Assembly (NCBI GenBank): GCA_946481025.1
Contig: CAMLNA010000008.1
Span: 7,187 to 71,186, forward strand
Source of the DNA: an uncultured Rivibacter sp.
GTDB taxonomy: Bacteria > Pseudomonadota > Gammaproteobacteria > Burkholderiales > Burkholderiaceae
DNA: 64,000 nucleotides
Reading direction: 5' to 3'
Part shown: positions 22,567 to 32,487 of the stretch, piece by piece
Numbering within the stretch: the stretch's first letter is position 1
How the letters are laid out: the number at the start of each line of letters is the position of its first letter
Translations under genes and position numbers: made by a program
The notes under the pieces: model-generated
The model's database searches: none
What the model was told of the DNA's origin: nothing
Seen by the model: the letters and a program-made list of their open reading frames with translations, nothing else

Positions 22567-24927
22567 ATGAGCCAAGTTGAGCGCGCAGCTCCCGTTCGCC
22601 TGTTTTCGTCACTTCCGCCCTGGGCTCAAGGCATTGCCCGATACCTCATGTGGCTGGCGGGTCTGGCAGCGGCGGCCACGCTGATGCTGGCGATGATGGT
22701 CGCCATTGCGCTGGCGGTGGCGTATCCGAACCTTCCCGAGATCAGCGGCCTCACCGACTACCGTCCCAAGCTGCCGATGCGGGTCTATGCCGCCGACGGC
22801 GTGATGATTGGCGAGTTCGGTGAAGAGCGGCGCAACTTCGTCCCCATCCGCGAGATCCCCAAGGTCATGCAGGACGCAGTGCTGGCGATCGAGGATGCCC
22901 GTTTCTACCAGCACCAGGGCGTGGACTACCTCGGGGTCATCCGCGCCGGGCTGGCGCAGTTCAGCGAGGCCAAGAGCCAGGGCGCCTCCACCATCACGAT
23001 GCAGGTGGCGCGCAACTTCTACCTCTCCACCGAGAAGACCTTCACCCGCAAGATCTACGAGATCCTGCTGGCCCTCAAGATCGAGACCTTGCTCACCAAG
23101 GACCAGATCCTCGAGGTCTACATGAATCAGATCTACCTGGGACAGCGCGCCTACGGTTTTGCCGCCGCCAGCGAGATCTACTTCGGCAAGCCGCTGAAGG
23201 ACCTGACGGTGGCCGAAGCCGCCATGCTCGCTGGCCTGCCCAAGGCGCCATCGGCCTACAACCCGATCGTCAACCCAAAGCGGGCGAGGCTGCGTCAGCA
23301 GTACATCATCGACCGGATGTACGAGAACGCCTTCATCACCGAGGAGCAGCACGACGAAGCCAAGGCGCAGGAGCTGAAATACCGCGCCCCGCTGGCCATG
23401 CCCGTGCACGCTGAATACGTGGCCGAAGTGGCGCGGCAACTGATCTTCAGCCAGTACGGCGAAGACGCGTACACGCGCGGCCTGAATGTGTACACCTCGG
23501 TGCTGGCGCCGGAGCAGACGGTGGCCTACCGGGCGCTTCGCAAGGGCATCATGGACTACGAGCGCCGCCAGGTGTATCGCGGCCCGGAGGGCTACGTGGA
23601 CCTGCCCGCCGACCCGAAGTCGCTCGATGCCCGCATCGCCGAGGCACTGGAAGAGCACCCGGACAACGACGAGGTCAAGGCGGCCGTCGTGCTCGAGGCC
23701 GATCCGAAGAAGGTGGTGGCCGCCCTGCAGAGCGGTGAAGCGGTCACGATCACCGGCGAGGGGCTGCGCCCTGCCACGTCGGGCCTTTCGGAAAAGGCCA
23801 ACCCGAAGGTGCGCATCCGCCGCGGCGCGGTGATCCGCATGGTCAAGGGCGCCAAGGACGCCTGGTCAATCACGCAACTGCCCGAGGTCGAAGGCGCTTT
23901 CGTCTCCATGGACCCGCGCACCGGGCACATCCGCGCGATGGTGGGCGGCTTCGACTACGCGAAGAACAAGTTCAACCACGTGACCCAGGCCTGGCGCCAG
24001 CCCGGCTCGAGCTTCAAGCCCTTCATCTATTCGGCGGCCCTCGAGAAAGGCTTCACGCCCGCCACGGTCGTGAACGACGCGCCGCTGTTCTTCGATGCCG
24101 ACACCACCGGCAGCCAGCCTTGGGAGCCCAAGAACTACGACGGCACCTTCGAAGGCCCGATGTCGCTGCGCCGCGGCCTGGCCAAGTCCAAGAACATGGT
24201 GTCGATCCGCGTGCTGCAGTCGGTTGGTCCGGGCTATGCACAGGAGTGGGTGTCGCGCTTCGGCTTCGAGACCGACAAGCACCCTGCCTATCTCACCATG
24301 GCGCTGGGCGCCGGCTCGGTGACGCCGATGCAGATGGCCGATGCCTACGCGGTGTTTGCCAACGGTGGCTACCGCATCAATCCGATGCTCGTCACCAAGG
24401 TGACCGACTCGAAGGGGCGGGTGCTGGCCGAGTCGAAGCCCACTCCGCTTGACGAGAGCATGCGCACGCTCAACCCGCGCAACGCCTTCGTGATGACCAG
24501 CCTGCTGCAGGAGGTCACGCGCTCCGGCACGGCAGCGCGGGCTCAGGGCACGCTGAAACGGCCGGACATCTACGGCAAGACCGGTACGACCAACGACTCG
24601 ATGGACGCCTGGTTCGCCGGCTTCCATCCGAGCCTCGTGGCCGTCGTCTGGATCGGCTACGACCAGCCGCGCAAGCTGGGCAGCCGCGAAACCGGCGGCG
24701 GGCTGTCATTGCCGGTGTGGATCGACTACATGAGCTATGCGCTCAAGGGCGTGCCCGTGCAGGAAGCGCAGGCGCCGGAAGGCGTGCTCAACATCGGCGG
24801 CGAGTGGTACTACGAAGAGTACGCACACGGCGGTGGCATCGCGAGCCTGGGCCTCGAGGACAAGATGGCCCCCACGGCGGCCGACACCGAGGAGAAGAAG
24901 AGCATCCTCGACCTGTTCAAGAACTGA
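22567..24927 (+). CDS. ponA: Penicillin-binding protein 1A (bifunctional peptidoglycan synthase)
   Basis: A 786-residue class A PBP. One transmembrane helix (about 30-55) precedes the glycosyltransferase domain (catalytic Glu109 in EDARFYQHQGVD, then GASTITMQVARNFYLS). An OB-like linker follows, then the transpeptidase domain with Ser481 in SSFK, the SKN motif and the KTGTT box at 671-675. It polymerises lipid II and cross-links stems in the periplasm. It is divergent from pilMNOPQ, and its 3' end overlaps the convergent cyaY by 11 bp. Confidence 0.96.
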   Translation: MSQVERAAPVRLFSSLPPWAQGIARYLMWLAGLAAAATLMLAMMVAIALAVAYPNLPEISGLTDYRPKLPMRVYAADGVMIGEFGEERRNFVPIREIPKVMQDAVLAIEDARFYQHQGVDYLGVIRAGLAQFSEAKSQGASTITMQVARNFYLSTEKTFTRKIYEILLALKIETLLTKDQILEVYMNQIYLGQRAYGFAAASEIYFGKPLKDLTVAEAAMLAGLPKAPSAYNPIVNPKRARLRQQYIIDRMYENAFITEEQHDEAKAQELKYRAPLAMPVHAEYVAEVARQLIFSQYGEDAYTRGLNVYTSVLAPEQTVAYRALRKGIMDYERRQVYRGPEGYVDLPADPKSLDARIAEALEEHPDNDEVKAAVVLEADPKKVVAALQSGEAVTITGEGLRPATSGLSEKANPKVRIRRGAVIRMVKGAKDAWSITQLPEVEGAFVSMDPRTGHIRAMVGGFDYAKNKFNHVTQAWRQPGSSFKPFIYSAALEKGFTPATVVNDAPLFFDADTTGSQPWEPKNYDGTFEGPMSLRRGLAKSKNMVSIRVLQSVGPGYAQEWVSRFGFETDKHPAYLTMALGAGSVTPMQMADAYAVFANGGYRINPMLVTKVTDSKGRVLAESKPTPLDESMRTLNPRNAFVMTSLLQEVTRSGTAARAQGTLKRPDIYGKTGTTNDSMDAWFAGFHPSLVAVVWIGYDQPRKLGSRETGGGLSLPVWIDYMSYALKGVPVQEAQAPEGVLNIGGEWYYEEYAHGGGIASLGLEDKMAPTAADTEEKKSILDLFKN

Positions 24928-25288
24928 CGGGCGGCTCGAACACCAGCGGCAGGCCAGCCTGCTCGCTGGCACGCGCCGACAGTTCCGCAAAGAACTCCTG
25001 GCCCGACTTCGTGTCCACCCAGCGCCCGCCGGCATAGCGAAAGTGGAACCCGCCGCTGCGGGCGGCCAGCCACAACTCGTGCAAGGGCGGCTGGGTGTTG
25101 ATGACCATCTTGCTGCCGTTCGGGAAACTCAGCTCGAGCAGTCCACCGGTGCGGCTGGAGTCGATGTCGATCACGTCTTCCTGCAACCACCGGTCGATGT
25201 GGGCCTCGATGCCGGACAACACCGCCCTCGTGAGGGCCTGGTACTCGCCGTCGGTCAGCGTCGATGGTGCTTGGTGCTCGGTGCTCAT
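24917..25288 (-). CDS. cyaY: Iron-sulphur assembly protein CyaY (frataxin)
   Basis: A 123-residue bacterial frataxin. The acidic N-terminal helix (TDGEYQALTRAVLSGIEAHIDRW) is followed by the beta sheet with DIDSSRTGGLLELSFPNGSKMVINTQPP and a conserved Trp (ELWLAARSGGFHFRY). It binds iron and modulates the cysteine desulphurase during Fe-S cluster assembly. The start at 25288 was chosen over an in-frame ATG at 25315 for its normal length and because the longer form would overlap the divergent lptM. Divergent from lptM-lysA and tail-overlapping with ponA. Confidence 0.93.
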   Translation of the reverse strand: MSTEHQAPSTLTDGEYQALTRAVLSGIEAHIDRWLQEDVIDIDSSRTGGLLELSFPNGSKMVINTQPPLHELWLAARSGGFHFRYAGGRWVDTKSGQEFFAELSARASEQAGLPLVFEPPVSS

Positions 25289-25291
25289 CTT

Positions 25292-25297
25292 TAGAAT
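25292..25297 (+). promoter_or_regulatory. Candidate -10 element of lptM-lysA
   Basis: TAGAAT matches the TATAAT consensus at five of six positions. Transcription would start at or next to the A of the lptM ATG (25304). A weak TTGGTG (25271-25276) with 15-bp spacing is the best -35. The short divergent gap to cyaY (15 bp between starts) leaves little other room. Confidence 0.35.
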
Positions 25298-25303
25298 GCC
25301 GTG

Positions 25304-25471
25304 ATGCGTCAACACCCCAGGATTCTAGGCAGGCGCTTTCCATCACTCGCGGTAGGTGCTTGCCTGCTCGCGGGGCTGATGGCCCTCGGAGCTTGCGGCC
25401 AGAAGGGCGCGCTCTACCTGCCTGCACCCGCTCCCGCCGCCTCGGCCCCTGCTGCTTCTTCCTCCAAGTAA
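25304..25471 (+). CDS. lptM: LPS-assembly lipoprotein LptM (YifL family)
   Basis: A 55-residue small lipoprotein. A signal peptide of about 30 residues ends in the lipobox LGAC, followed at once by GQKGALYLP, the defining motif of LptM/YifL, and an Ala/Pro/Ser tail. LptM stabilises the LptD-LptE LPS translocon in E. coli. The stop codon TAA touches the lysA ATG with no gap, so it is the leader gene of lysA. A -10-like TAGAAT (25292-25297) lies only 7 nt before the ATG, so the transcript may be leaderless. Confidence 0.88.
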   Translation: MRQHPRILGRRFPSLAVGACLLAGLMALGACGQKGALYLPAPAPAASAPAASSSK

Positions 25472-26749
25472 ATGATCCTGCCCGGCTCCCCTTTCGTGGC
25501 CTATCGCGGCCGCGAGCTGTTCATCGAAGGCTGCTCGCTGCGCGAGCTGGCGCAGCGCCACGGCTCGCCGCTTTACGTGTATTCGCGAGGCTCGATGCTG
25601 GCATCGCTGGCCTCATACCAGCGGGCGTTGGCAGGGCGCAAGCACCTGATCTGCTACGCGATGAAGGCCAACTCGACCCTCGCGGTGCTGCAGACGTTCG
25701 CGCGGGCAGGCTGCGGCTTCGACATCGTGTCGGGCGGCGAGCTGGAGCGCGTGCTGGCCGCCGGCGGCGACGCGTCGAAGGTGGTGTTCTCCGGCGTCGG
25801 CAAGACCCGCGCAGAGATGCGCCAGGCGCTGGAGGCCGGCGTGCGCTGCTTCAACGTCGAAAGCGAGCCCGAGCTGGAGCTGCTGTCGCAGGTGGCCGTC
25901 GAATGCGGCCGCACCGCGCAGGTCAGCCTGCGCGTCAACCCCGACGTGGACGCCGGCACCCACCCCTACATCTCCACCGGCCTGAAGGGCAACAAGTTCG
26001 GCATCGCGCACCAGCGGGCGGTGGCCACCTACCAGCGCGCCGCGCAGCTGCCCGGCCTCGCGGTCGCTGGCATCGACTGCCACATCGGCTCGCAGATCAC
26101 CGAAACCGGCCCCTATCTCGATGCGCTCGACCGGGTGCTCGACCTCGTCGAAGCCGTCGAGCACGCAGGCATCGCCCTGCATCACCTCGACCTCGGCGGC
26201 GGGCTGGGCATCACCTACACCGACGAAACCCCACCCAGCGCCGAGGCGCTGGTGCGCCGTCTGCTCGCGCGCATCGACGAACGCGGCCATGGCCACCGCG
26301 AGATCCTGTTCGAGCCGGGCCGCTCGCTGGTGGGCAACGCGGGCGTGCTGCTCTCCGACGTGCTGTACCTCAAGCCCGGCGAAGCCAAGAACTTCTGCAT
26401 CGTCGATGCGGCGATGAACGACCTGATGCGCCCGGCCATGTACGAGGCCTACATGCAGATCGTGGCCTGCGTGCAGCGCGACGACACCGCGGCCCTCACC
26501 TGGGACGTCGTCGGCCCCGTGTGCGAATCGGGCGACTGGCTGGGCCGTGACCGCTCGCTGGCCGTGCGGCCCGGCGACACGCTGGCGGTGCTGTCGGCTG
26601 GCGCCTACGGCATGAGCATGGCCAGCAACTACAACACCCGCGGCCGCGCCGCCGAGGTCATGGTCGATGGCGACCAGTCGTGGTTGATCCGCGACCGCGA
26701 AGCCGCGAACGAACTGTTCCGCCTCGAAAAGCTGCTGCCTTCGGCTTGA
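25472..26749 (+). CDS. lysA: Diaminopimelate decarboxylase
   Basis: A 425-residue fold-type III PLP enzyme, the last step of lysine synthesis (meso-diaminopimelate to lysine plus CO2). Lys65 in CYAMKAN binds PLP. The phosphate-binding GGGLGI and [11 protein letters not shown] are present, and [10 protein letters not shown] holds the catalytic Cys from the partner subunit. It follows lptM without a gap, as in many Proteobacteria. Length is typical (about 415-425). It converges on the ABC transporter genes with a 16-bp gap. Confidence 0.95.
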   Translation: MILPGSPFVAYRGRELFIEGCSLRELAQRHGSPLYVYSRGSMLASLASYQRALAGRKHLICYAMKANSTLAVLQTFARAGCGFDIVSGGELERVLAAGGDASKVVFSGVGKTRAEMRQALEAGVRCFNVESEPELELLSQVAVECGRTAQVSLRVNPDVDAGTHPYISTGLKGNKFGIAHQRAVATYQRAAQLPGLAVAGIDCHIGSQITETGPYLDALDRVLDLVEAVEHAGIALHHLDLGGGLGITYTDETPPSAEALVRRLLARIDERGHGHREILFEPGRSLVGNAGVLLSDVLYLKPGEAKNFCIVDAAMNDLMRPAMYEAYMQIVACVQRDDTAALTWDVVGPVCESGDWLGRDRSLAVRPGDTLAVLSAGAYGMSMASNYNTRGRAAEVMVDGDQSWLIRDREAANELFRLEKLLPSA

Positions 26750-26765
26750 CGGCGCCGCCGGCCGG

Positions 26766-27761
26766 TCAGATCCGGCCTTCGGTCACGGCGTGGCAGGCCA
26801 CTTTGATGCCGGCCAAGTCGGTCAGAACGGGCCGTTCGGCCTTGCAACGTTCGTTGGCATGCGGGCAGCGCGGGTGGAAGGCGCAGCCGCTCGGCGGGTT
26901 CAGCGGATTGGGCACCTCGCCCTGCACCGGCGTGCGGGCTCGACCGCTCATGTGGATGTCCGGTATCGCATCGAGCAGCATGCGCGTGTACGGGTGGCGC
27001 GGCTTTGCGAACAGCGTCCTCTTCGGTGCGAGCTCGACGAGCCGCCCCAGGTACATCACGCCGACGTCGTCGCTCACGTGCCGCACCACCGCGAGGTTGT
27101 GCGAAATGAACAGGTAGGTCAGGCCGCGCTGGCGCTGCAGGTCCTTCATGATGTTGAGCACCTGCGCCTGCACCGAGACGTCGAGTGCCGAGGTCGGCTC
27201 GTCACACACCAGGAACTCTGGCTGCGTGGCCAGCGCGCGAGCGATCGAGATGCGCTGGCGCTGCCCGCCCGAGAACTGGTGCGGAAACTTCTCCATGTCG
27301 GCAGCGGCCAGCCCGACCGACTTCAGCAGCTCGCCGACCCGCTCGCGCAGTTCGAACCTGCCCTGGCCGAGCCCATGCTCGACCAGCGGCTCGCCGACGA
27401 TCGCCTCGACCTTCCAGCGCGGATTGAGGCTGGCATACGGGTCCTGAAAGATCATCTGCATGCGCCGGCGCAGCGCCTTGCCGCCGCCACCGCCGAAGCC
27501 CTGCGCCGTGTCGATGCCGTCGAAGCCGACCTTGCCGCGCGTGGGCGCATACAGGCCCACGAGCAGGCGCGCCACGGTGCTCTTGCCGCAGCCCGATTCG
27601 CCCACCAGCGCGAGCGTCTTGCCGCGTTCGATGGCGAAGCTCACACCATCCACCGCATAGACGTATTGCCGGGGTTTTCGCTCGACCACCCGGTTGAGCC
27701 ACGGTGCCGACACGTCGAACACCTTGGCGAGGTCGTTCACCTCCACCAACGAAGCAGACAT
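26766..27761 (-). CDS. Peptide ABC transporter ATP-binding protein (DppF/OppF type)
   Basis: A 331-residue ATPase: Walker [10 protein letters not shown], signature [14 protein letters not shown], Walker [12 protein letters not shown], and the C-terminal oligopeptide/dipeptide extension with the cysteine set [15 protein letters not shown], which in this subfamily can carry an Fe-S cluster. It pairs with the DppD-type ATPase upstream to power uptake. The ATG overlaps the upstream stop (ATGA at 27761). Last gene of the operon. Confidence 0.93.
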   Translation of the reverse strand: MSASLVEVNDLAKVFDVSAPWLNRVVERKPRQYVYAVDGVSFAIERGKTLALVGESGCGKSTVARLLVGLYAPTRGKVGFDGIDTAQGFGGGGGKALRRRMQMIFQDPYASLNPRWKVEAIVGEPLVEHGLGQGRFELRERVGELLKSVGLAAADMEKFPHQFSGGQRQRISIARALATQPEFLVCDEPTSALDVSVQAQVLNIMKDLQRQRGLTYLFISHNLAVVRHVSDDVGVMYLGRLVELAPKRTLFAKPRHPYTRMLLDAIPDIHMSGRARTPVQGEVPNPLNPPSGCAFHPRCPHANERCKAERPVLTDLAGIKVACHAVTEGRI

Positions 27762-28762
27762 CAGGCGGCCTCCCGCATGGCGTCGGCGGCATGCAGCCAG
27801 CAGGCGGCGCGCGTGGCGCCGGCGTCCATCAGCTCGGGCCGCTCGAGGCGGCAGCGGTCGAACGCCCTCGGGCAGCGTGGGTTGAAGGCACAGCCACGCG
27901 GAATGGCGTTGAGCCGCGGCATCGAGCCGTCGATCTGGGTGAGGCGTTCGCGGTCTTCGTCCATGGCGGGGATCGAGCCCATGAGCCCGACGGTGTACGG
28001 ATGCGCCGGCGCATGGATCACCGACTGCACCGGCCCGATTTCGGCGATGCGCCCGGCGTACATCACGGCCACGCGATCGCAGGTCTCGGCGATCACGCCC
28101 ATGTCGTGGGTGACCAGCATCACCGCGGCGCCGTGCTCCTTGCACAGCCGCTTGAGCAGCGAAATGATCTGCGCCTGGATCGAAACGTCCAGCGCCGTGG
28201 TCGGCTCGTCGGCCACGATGAGCTTCGGGTCGGCTGCCAGGGCCAGCGCAATGACGACGCGCTGGCGCATGCCGCCGGAGAACTGGTGCGGATAGTGGTC
28301 GATGCGCGCCTCGGCAGCCGGGATGCCGGTCTCCTTGAGCAGCTGGATCGCGCGCTGCCGCGCCTCGGCCCTGCCGAGCCCGAGATGGGTCTGGATGGTT
28401 TCGACCAGCTGGCGGCCCACCGTGTACAGCGGGTTCAGCGAGGTGAGCGGATCCTGGAAGATGGCGCCGATCTTGCGGCCGCGGATCTTGCGCATCTGCT
28501 CGTACGGCAGATCGTCGATCCGCTGGCCGTCGAGGCGAACCTCCCCGGAGGCGATGCGGCCGGGAGGCTCCAGCAAACCGATGATGGACGCGCCGGTGAG
28601 CGACTTGCCCGCGCCCGACTCGCCGACCACCCCGAGGATCTCGCCGGGCGCGATGTCGAACGAGATGTCGTCGAGCGCGACCAGCGTGCCGCGGCGCGAA
28701 GGAAACTCGACGCGCAGGTTGCGCACTTCGAGCAGGGCTGAGCGTTGAGCGGATGTGGCCAT
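27761..28762 (-). CDS. Peptide ABC transporter ATP-binding protein (DppD/OppD type)
   Basis: A 333-residue ATPase with Walker [10 protein letters not shown], signature [14 protein letters not shown], Walker [14 protein letters not shown], and C-terminal [16 protein letters not shown] cysteines. It forms a heterodimer with the downstream DppF-type protein. It sits 4 bp after the permease gene and overlaps the next gene by ATGA. The Walker A ends in KS followed by Leu instead of Thr, which also occurs in other OppD proteins. Confidence 0.93.
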   Translation of the reverse strand: MATSAQRSALLEVRNLRVEFPSRRGTLVALDDISFDIAPGEILGVVGESGAGKSLTGASIIGLLEPPGRIASGEVRLDGQRIDDLPYEQMRKIRGRKIGAIFQDPLTSLNPLYTVGRQLVETIQTHLGLGRAEARQRAIQLLKETGIPAAEARIDHYPHQFSGGMRQRVVIALALAADPKLIVADEPTTALDVSIQAQIISLLKRLCKEHGAAVMLVTHDMGVIAETCDRVAVMYAGRIAEIGPVQSVIHAPAHPYTVGLMGSIPAMDEDRERLTQIDGSMPRLNAIPRGCAFNPRCPRAFDRCRLERPELMDAGATRAACWLHAADAMREAA

Positions 28763-28766
28763 GGGT

Positions 28767-29681
28767 TCAGCGCAGGCGTGGGTTCAGGGCGTCACGCAGC
28801 CAGTCGCCCAGCAGGTTCACGGAAAGGGCGATCAGCACCAGCATCGCGCCGGGGAAGATGGTGATCCACCACTCGCCGCTGAAAAGGAAGTCGTTGCCGA
28901 TGCGGATGAGCGTGCCGAGCGACGGCGACGTGGGCGGCACACCCACCCCCAGGAAGGACAGGGTCGCCTCGATGATGATGGCCTGCGCCACCTGGATGGT
29001 CGCCAGCACCAGCACCGGCCCGAGCACGTTGGGCAGCACGTGACGGCGCATGATGCGCAGCGGCGACACGCCGATCACCCGGGCGGCCTGCACGTATTCC
29101 TTGTTGCGCTCCACCATGGTGGAGCCGCGCACCGTGCGCGCATAGTCGACCCACTTGGTCACCGCGATCGACAGGATGAGCACGGTGAAGGCGAGCGAGT
29201 CGTGCGCGTTGGGAAACAGCGCTCGGCCCACGCCGTCGATCAGCAGCGCCACCAGGATGGCCGGGAACGACAGCATCACGTCGCACAGCCGCATGATGAA
29301 GGCGTCGGTCTTGCCTCCCACGAAGCCGGACAGCAGGCCGAGCCCCACCCCGACCACCATCGACAGCACCACCGAGGCGAAACCGACGAACAGCGAGATG
29401 CGGGCGCCATACATCAGCGCCGACAGGATGTCGCGGCCCTGGTCGTCGGTGCCGAGCAGGTATTTGGTGCTGCCCTCGTCCATCCAGGCGGGCGGCAGCC
29501 GCGCATCGCCCAGTTCCAGGGTGGCGAGGTCGAAGGGGTTGTGCGGTGCCACGTAGCCGGCAAACACCGCGCAGAAGATGCAGACGAACGCGATGACCGC
29601 GGCGCCGATGGCCACCGGCGAAGTACGGAAGCTGTACCAGACGTCGCCGTCGAAGAAGCGTTGCAGGGTTGTCGTTGTCAT
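28767..29681 (-). CDS. Peptide ABC transporter permease (DppC/OppC type)
   Basis: A 304-residue inner-membrane permease with an N-terminal extension and six predicted membrane segments. It carries the OppC_N region (SPVAIGAAVIAFVCIFCAVFAGYVAPHNP) and the EAA loop RTVRGSTMVERNKEYVQAARVIGVS, which contacts the ATPases. It lies between the second substrate-binding gene and the ATPases and presumably pairs with the DppB-type permease at 32488. Confidence 0.93.
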   Translation of the reverse strand: MTTTTLQRFFDGDVWYSFRTSPVAIGAAVIAFVCIFCAVFAGYVAPHNPFDLATLELGDARLPPAWMDEGSTKYLLGTDDQGRDILSALMYGARISLFVGFASVVLSMVVGVGLGLLSGFVGGKTDAFIMRLCDVMLSFPAILVALLIDGVGRALFPNAHDSLAFTVLILSIAVTKWVDYARTVRGSTMVERNKEYVQAARVIGVSPLRIMRRHVLPNVLGPVLVLATIQVAQAIIIEATLSFLGVGVPPTSPSLGTLIRIGNDFLFSGEWWITIFPGAMLVLIALSVNLLGDWLRDALNPRLR

Positions 29682-29697
29682 TCGAATGCCGCCATGG

Positions 29698-31266
29698 TCA
29701 CTTCACGACGATCCACTTGTAGGGCATGAAGTTGTCGGGCAGCTGCACGAGCTCCACGTTCTTCTTCATGGCCCAGGCCAGCGCCTGCTGGTGCAGCGGA
29801 ATGTGGCCGACGTCGGCCGCATGGACCTCGAAGGCCTCGCGGATCATCGCGTTGCGCCTGGCGGGGTCGGTCTCGGCCTGGATCTTCATCGTCAGCTCGT
29901 CGAGCTTCGGGTTGCTGTAGGCGCCGAGGTTGAACTGGCCCTGTCCCTTGTCGTTGGGCGTGGCCATCAGCGCCGTGAGCGGGTTGTGGGAGTCGTAGGT
30001 GCCCGGGCTCCAGCCCAGCAGGTAGAAGCTGGTGTTGCGGCTCAGGATCTTCGGAAAGTAGGTGTTCTTGGTTTCCGCCTGCAGGTTGACCTTGATGCCC
30101 ACCCGCGCCAGGTTCGCGGCCACGGCCTGGCAGATCTCGCCGTCGTTCACGTAGCGGTCGTTCGGGCAATTGAGGCTGACCTCGAAGCCGCCGGGATACC
30201 CTGCTTCGGCCAGCAGCTTCTTGGAAGCTTCAGGGTCGTACGGCAGGCGCTTGTTGAGTTCGGGCACGAAGCCCTTCACCGCCGGCGCCACCATCAGCGC
30301 GGTGGGCGTGGCGGCGCCGCGCATGACGCGGCTGCGGATCGTCTCGATGTCGATGGCCTGGTAGAAGGCCTGGCGCACCCGCTTGTCCTTGAAAGGGTTT
30401 CTGCCCTTCACGCTGGAGTACAGCAGCTCGTCGCGCTTCTGGTCCATGCCCAGGAAGATGGTGCGCAACTCCGCGCCCTGCATCACCTTGAGGCTGGCGC
30501 TGGAGCGGAGGCGCTCGACATCCTGCAGCGGCACCGGCTCCATCACGTCGACCTCGCCGGACAGCAGCGCCGCCACGCGCGTGGCGTCGTTGCCGATGGG
30601 GGTGAAGATCACCTCGTCGACGTTGCTCTCGACCTTGCCCCAGTAGTTGAAGTTGCGCGCGAGCACCGTGCGCGCGCCCGGCTGCCGCTCCTTCAGCTTG
30701 AACGGCCCGGTGCCGTTGGCCTTGAACGATGCCGTGTTCTCGATGCCCTTGCGTCGGTCCACCGGCCGTTCGGCCTTGTTGTCCTCGCACCATCTCTTGC
30801 TCATCACGTACACCAGCGTGATGACGTCGGGCAGGATGGGGAACGGCGCCGTCGTCTCGATCTCGACTGCGTCGCCCACACGCCGCACGTCCTTGATCGA
30901 CGACGTGTAGCTGCGCATGTCGGAGCCTTCGCCGGCGGCACGCTTGAAGGTGAACACCACGTCGTCGGCCGAGAACGGCGTGCCGTCGTGGAAGCTCACG
31001 CCCTTGCGCAGCTCGAAGCGCCACACCGTGGGCGAGGTCTGCTTCCAGCTGGTGGCGAGCCCCGGCACCAGGCCGAGCGCCTTGTCGCGTGCGACCAGCG
31101 GCTCGTAGACATTGCCCGTGAAGGTGAGCTGCATCGACTCATTGAGCGAATGCGGGTCCATCGACTGGGCGTCGCCCTGGTTGGCCACGCGCAGGGTCAC
31201 CGCCTGCGCCGCCACGGAACAGGCCAGCGTCAGAACGCAGGTGAGCACGAGCTTTGCGGTTTTCAT
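29698..31266 (-). CDS. Peptide ABC transporter substrate-binding protein (second copy)
   Basis: A 522-residue periplasmic SBP_bac_5 protein. Signal peptide MKTAKLVLTCVLTLACSVAAQA. The family blocks NVYEPLVARDKAL, WRFELRKGVSFHDGTPFSADDVVFTF and VRQAFYQAIDIETI are present. Two cysteines in CPNDRYVNDGEICQAV are also found in the paralogue at 33487, which suggests a shared disulphide. Start 31266 was chosen for the signal peptide. It lies 19 bp after the M20 amidohydrolase. The ligand is unknown: peptides, glutathione or acyl-amino acids are all possible for this family. Confidence 0.92.
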   Translation of the reverse strand: MKTAKLVLTCVLTLACSVAAQAVTLRVANQGDAQSMDPHSLNESMQLTFTGNVYEPLVARDKALGLVPGLATSWKQTSPTVWRFELRKGVSFHDGTPFSADDVVFTFKRAAGEGSDMRSYTSSIKDVRRVGDAVEIETTAPFPILPDVITLVYVMSKRWCEDNKAERPVDRRKGIENTASFKANGTGPFKLKERQPGARTVLARNFNYWGKVESNVDEVIFTPIGNDATRVAALLSGEVDVMEPVPLQDVERLRSSASLKVMQGAELRTIFLGMDQKRDELLYSSVKGRNPFKDKRVRQAFYQAIDIETIRSRVMRGAATPTALMVAPAVKGFVPELNKRLPYDPEASKKLLAEAGYPGGFEVSLNCPNDRYVNDGEICQAVAANLARVGIKVNLQAETKNTYFPKILSRNTSFYLLGWSPGTYDSHNPLTALMATPNDKGQGQFNLGAYSNPKLDELTMKIQAETDPARRNAMIREAFEVHAADVGHIPLHQQALAWAMKKNVELVQLPDNFMPYKWIVVK

Positions 31267-31285
31267 CGGCACCTCGGAGACAGGC

Positions 31286-32485
31286 TCAGTTCTGCGGCGG
31301 CATGCCGCTCTCGACCAGCGAGGCCAGCAGCGCTGCACCCAGCGGCAGGATGTCGTCGTTGAAGTCGTATCGGCTGTTGTGCAGGAAGCAGTTGTTCTCA
31401 CCCCCCTGGCCGATGCGGAGGTAGGCGCCCGGCTTCACCTGCAGCATGAAGGCGAAATCCTCGGCGCCCATGCTCGGCGCGAGGTCGCGCACCACCCGCT
31501 CCGCCCCCACGAGCGCCGCCGCCACGTCGGCCGCGAAGGCCGCCTCGGCCGGCGTGTTGATGGTGGCCGGGTACATGCGCTCGTACTTGAGCACCGCCGT
31601 GGCGCCGAAGCCCACCGCCACCGACTCGACCAGCCGGCCCAGGCGCTCCTCGATCATGTCCTGCACCTCGCGCTTGAAGGTGCGCACGGTGCCGATGAGC
31701 TGCGCCTGCCTGGGGATCACGCTGAAGGCACCCAGGTCCCCGGACTGCACGGCGCACAGGCTCAGGACGGCGCTGTCGAGCGGGTTCACGTTGCGCGACA
31801 CCAGGCTTTGGGCGGCCGTGATGATGTGCGCTGCCACCAGCACCGGGTCCACCGCCATGTGCGGGTGTGCCCCGTGCCCGCCCTTGCCGTTGATGGTGAT
31901 TTCTATGCGGTCAGCCGCTGCCATCATGGGCCCCGGGCTCACGGCGACGGTGCCCGCCGGCAGGCTGGGCCAGTTGTGCATCGCATAGACGGCATCGACC
32001 GGGAACCGGTCGAACAGGCCGTCCTCGATCATCGCCTTGGCCCCAGCATGCCCCTCTTCGCCCGGCTGGAAGATCAGCACGGCCGTGCCGGAGAAACGCC
32101 GCGTCTGCGCCAGGTGCCGGGCCGCGCCCACCAGCATGGTCATGTGCCCGTCGTGGCCGCAGCCGTGCATCAGGTGGGCCTGGGTCGAGCGCCACGGCAC
32201 GTCGTTCTCCTCGCGCATCGGCAAGGCGTCCATGTCGGCGCGCAGACCGATGGCCCCGGGGCCGCCACCGTCGCCCCGGATCACCGCGACCACGCCGGTC
32301 TTGCCCACGCCGGTATGCACCTCGTCGCAGCCGGCCAGCTTGAGCGCCTGCTCGATGCGGCCCGCCGTGCGCACCTCCTCGAAGCCGAGTTCCGGGTGGG
32401 CATGCAGGTCGCGGCGGAACGCGGTGAGCTCCTTGTGCCAGCCGGCCAGGCGCTGGTAGGTGCCGTGATGGATGTTGGTCAGCAT
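31286..32485 (-). CDS. M20-family (hippurate hydrolase-like) amidohydrolase
   Basis: A 399-residue zinc peptidase of the M20D group. Metal and catalytic motifs are visible: HAHPELGFEE, Asp in LRADMDALPM, HGCGHDGH (Cys109, His111) and PGEEGHAGA (Glu143-Glu144). A dimerisation insert lies between about 185 and 300. M20D enzymes cleave N-acyl amino acids or conjugates such as hippurate. Its place inside the transport operon (2 bp from the permease) suggests it hydrolyses the imported compound. No signal peptide, so cytoplasmic. Confidence 0.92.
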   Translation of the reverse strand: MLTNIHHGTYQRLAGWHKELTAFRRDLHAHPELGFEEVRTAGRIEQALKLAGCDEVHTGVGKTGVVAVIRGDGGGPGAIGLRADMDALPMREENDVPWRSTQAHLMHGCGHDGHMTMLVGAARHLAQTRRFSGTAVLIFQPGEEGHAGAKAMIEDGLFDRFPVDAVYAMHNWPSLPAGTVAVSPGPMMAAADRIEITINGKGGHGAHPHMAVDPVLVAAHIITAAQSLVSRNVNPLDSAVLSLCAVQSGDLGAFSVIPRQAQLIGTVRTFKREVQDMIEERLGRLVESVAVGFGATAVLKYERMYPATINTPAEAAFAADVAAALVGAERVVRDLAPSMGAEDFAFMLQVKPGAYLRIGQGGENNCFLHNSRYDFNDDILPLGAALLASLVESGMPPQN

Positions 32486-32487
32486 GC

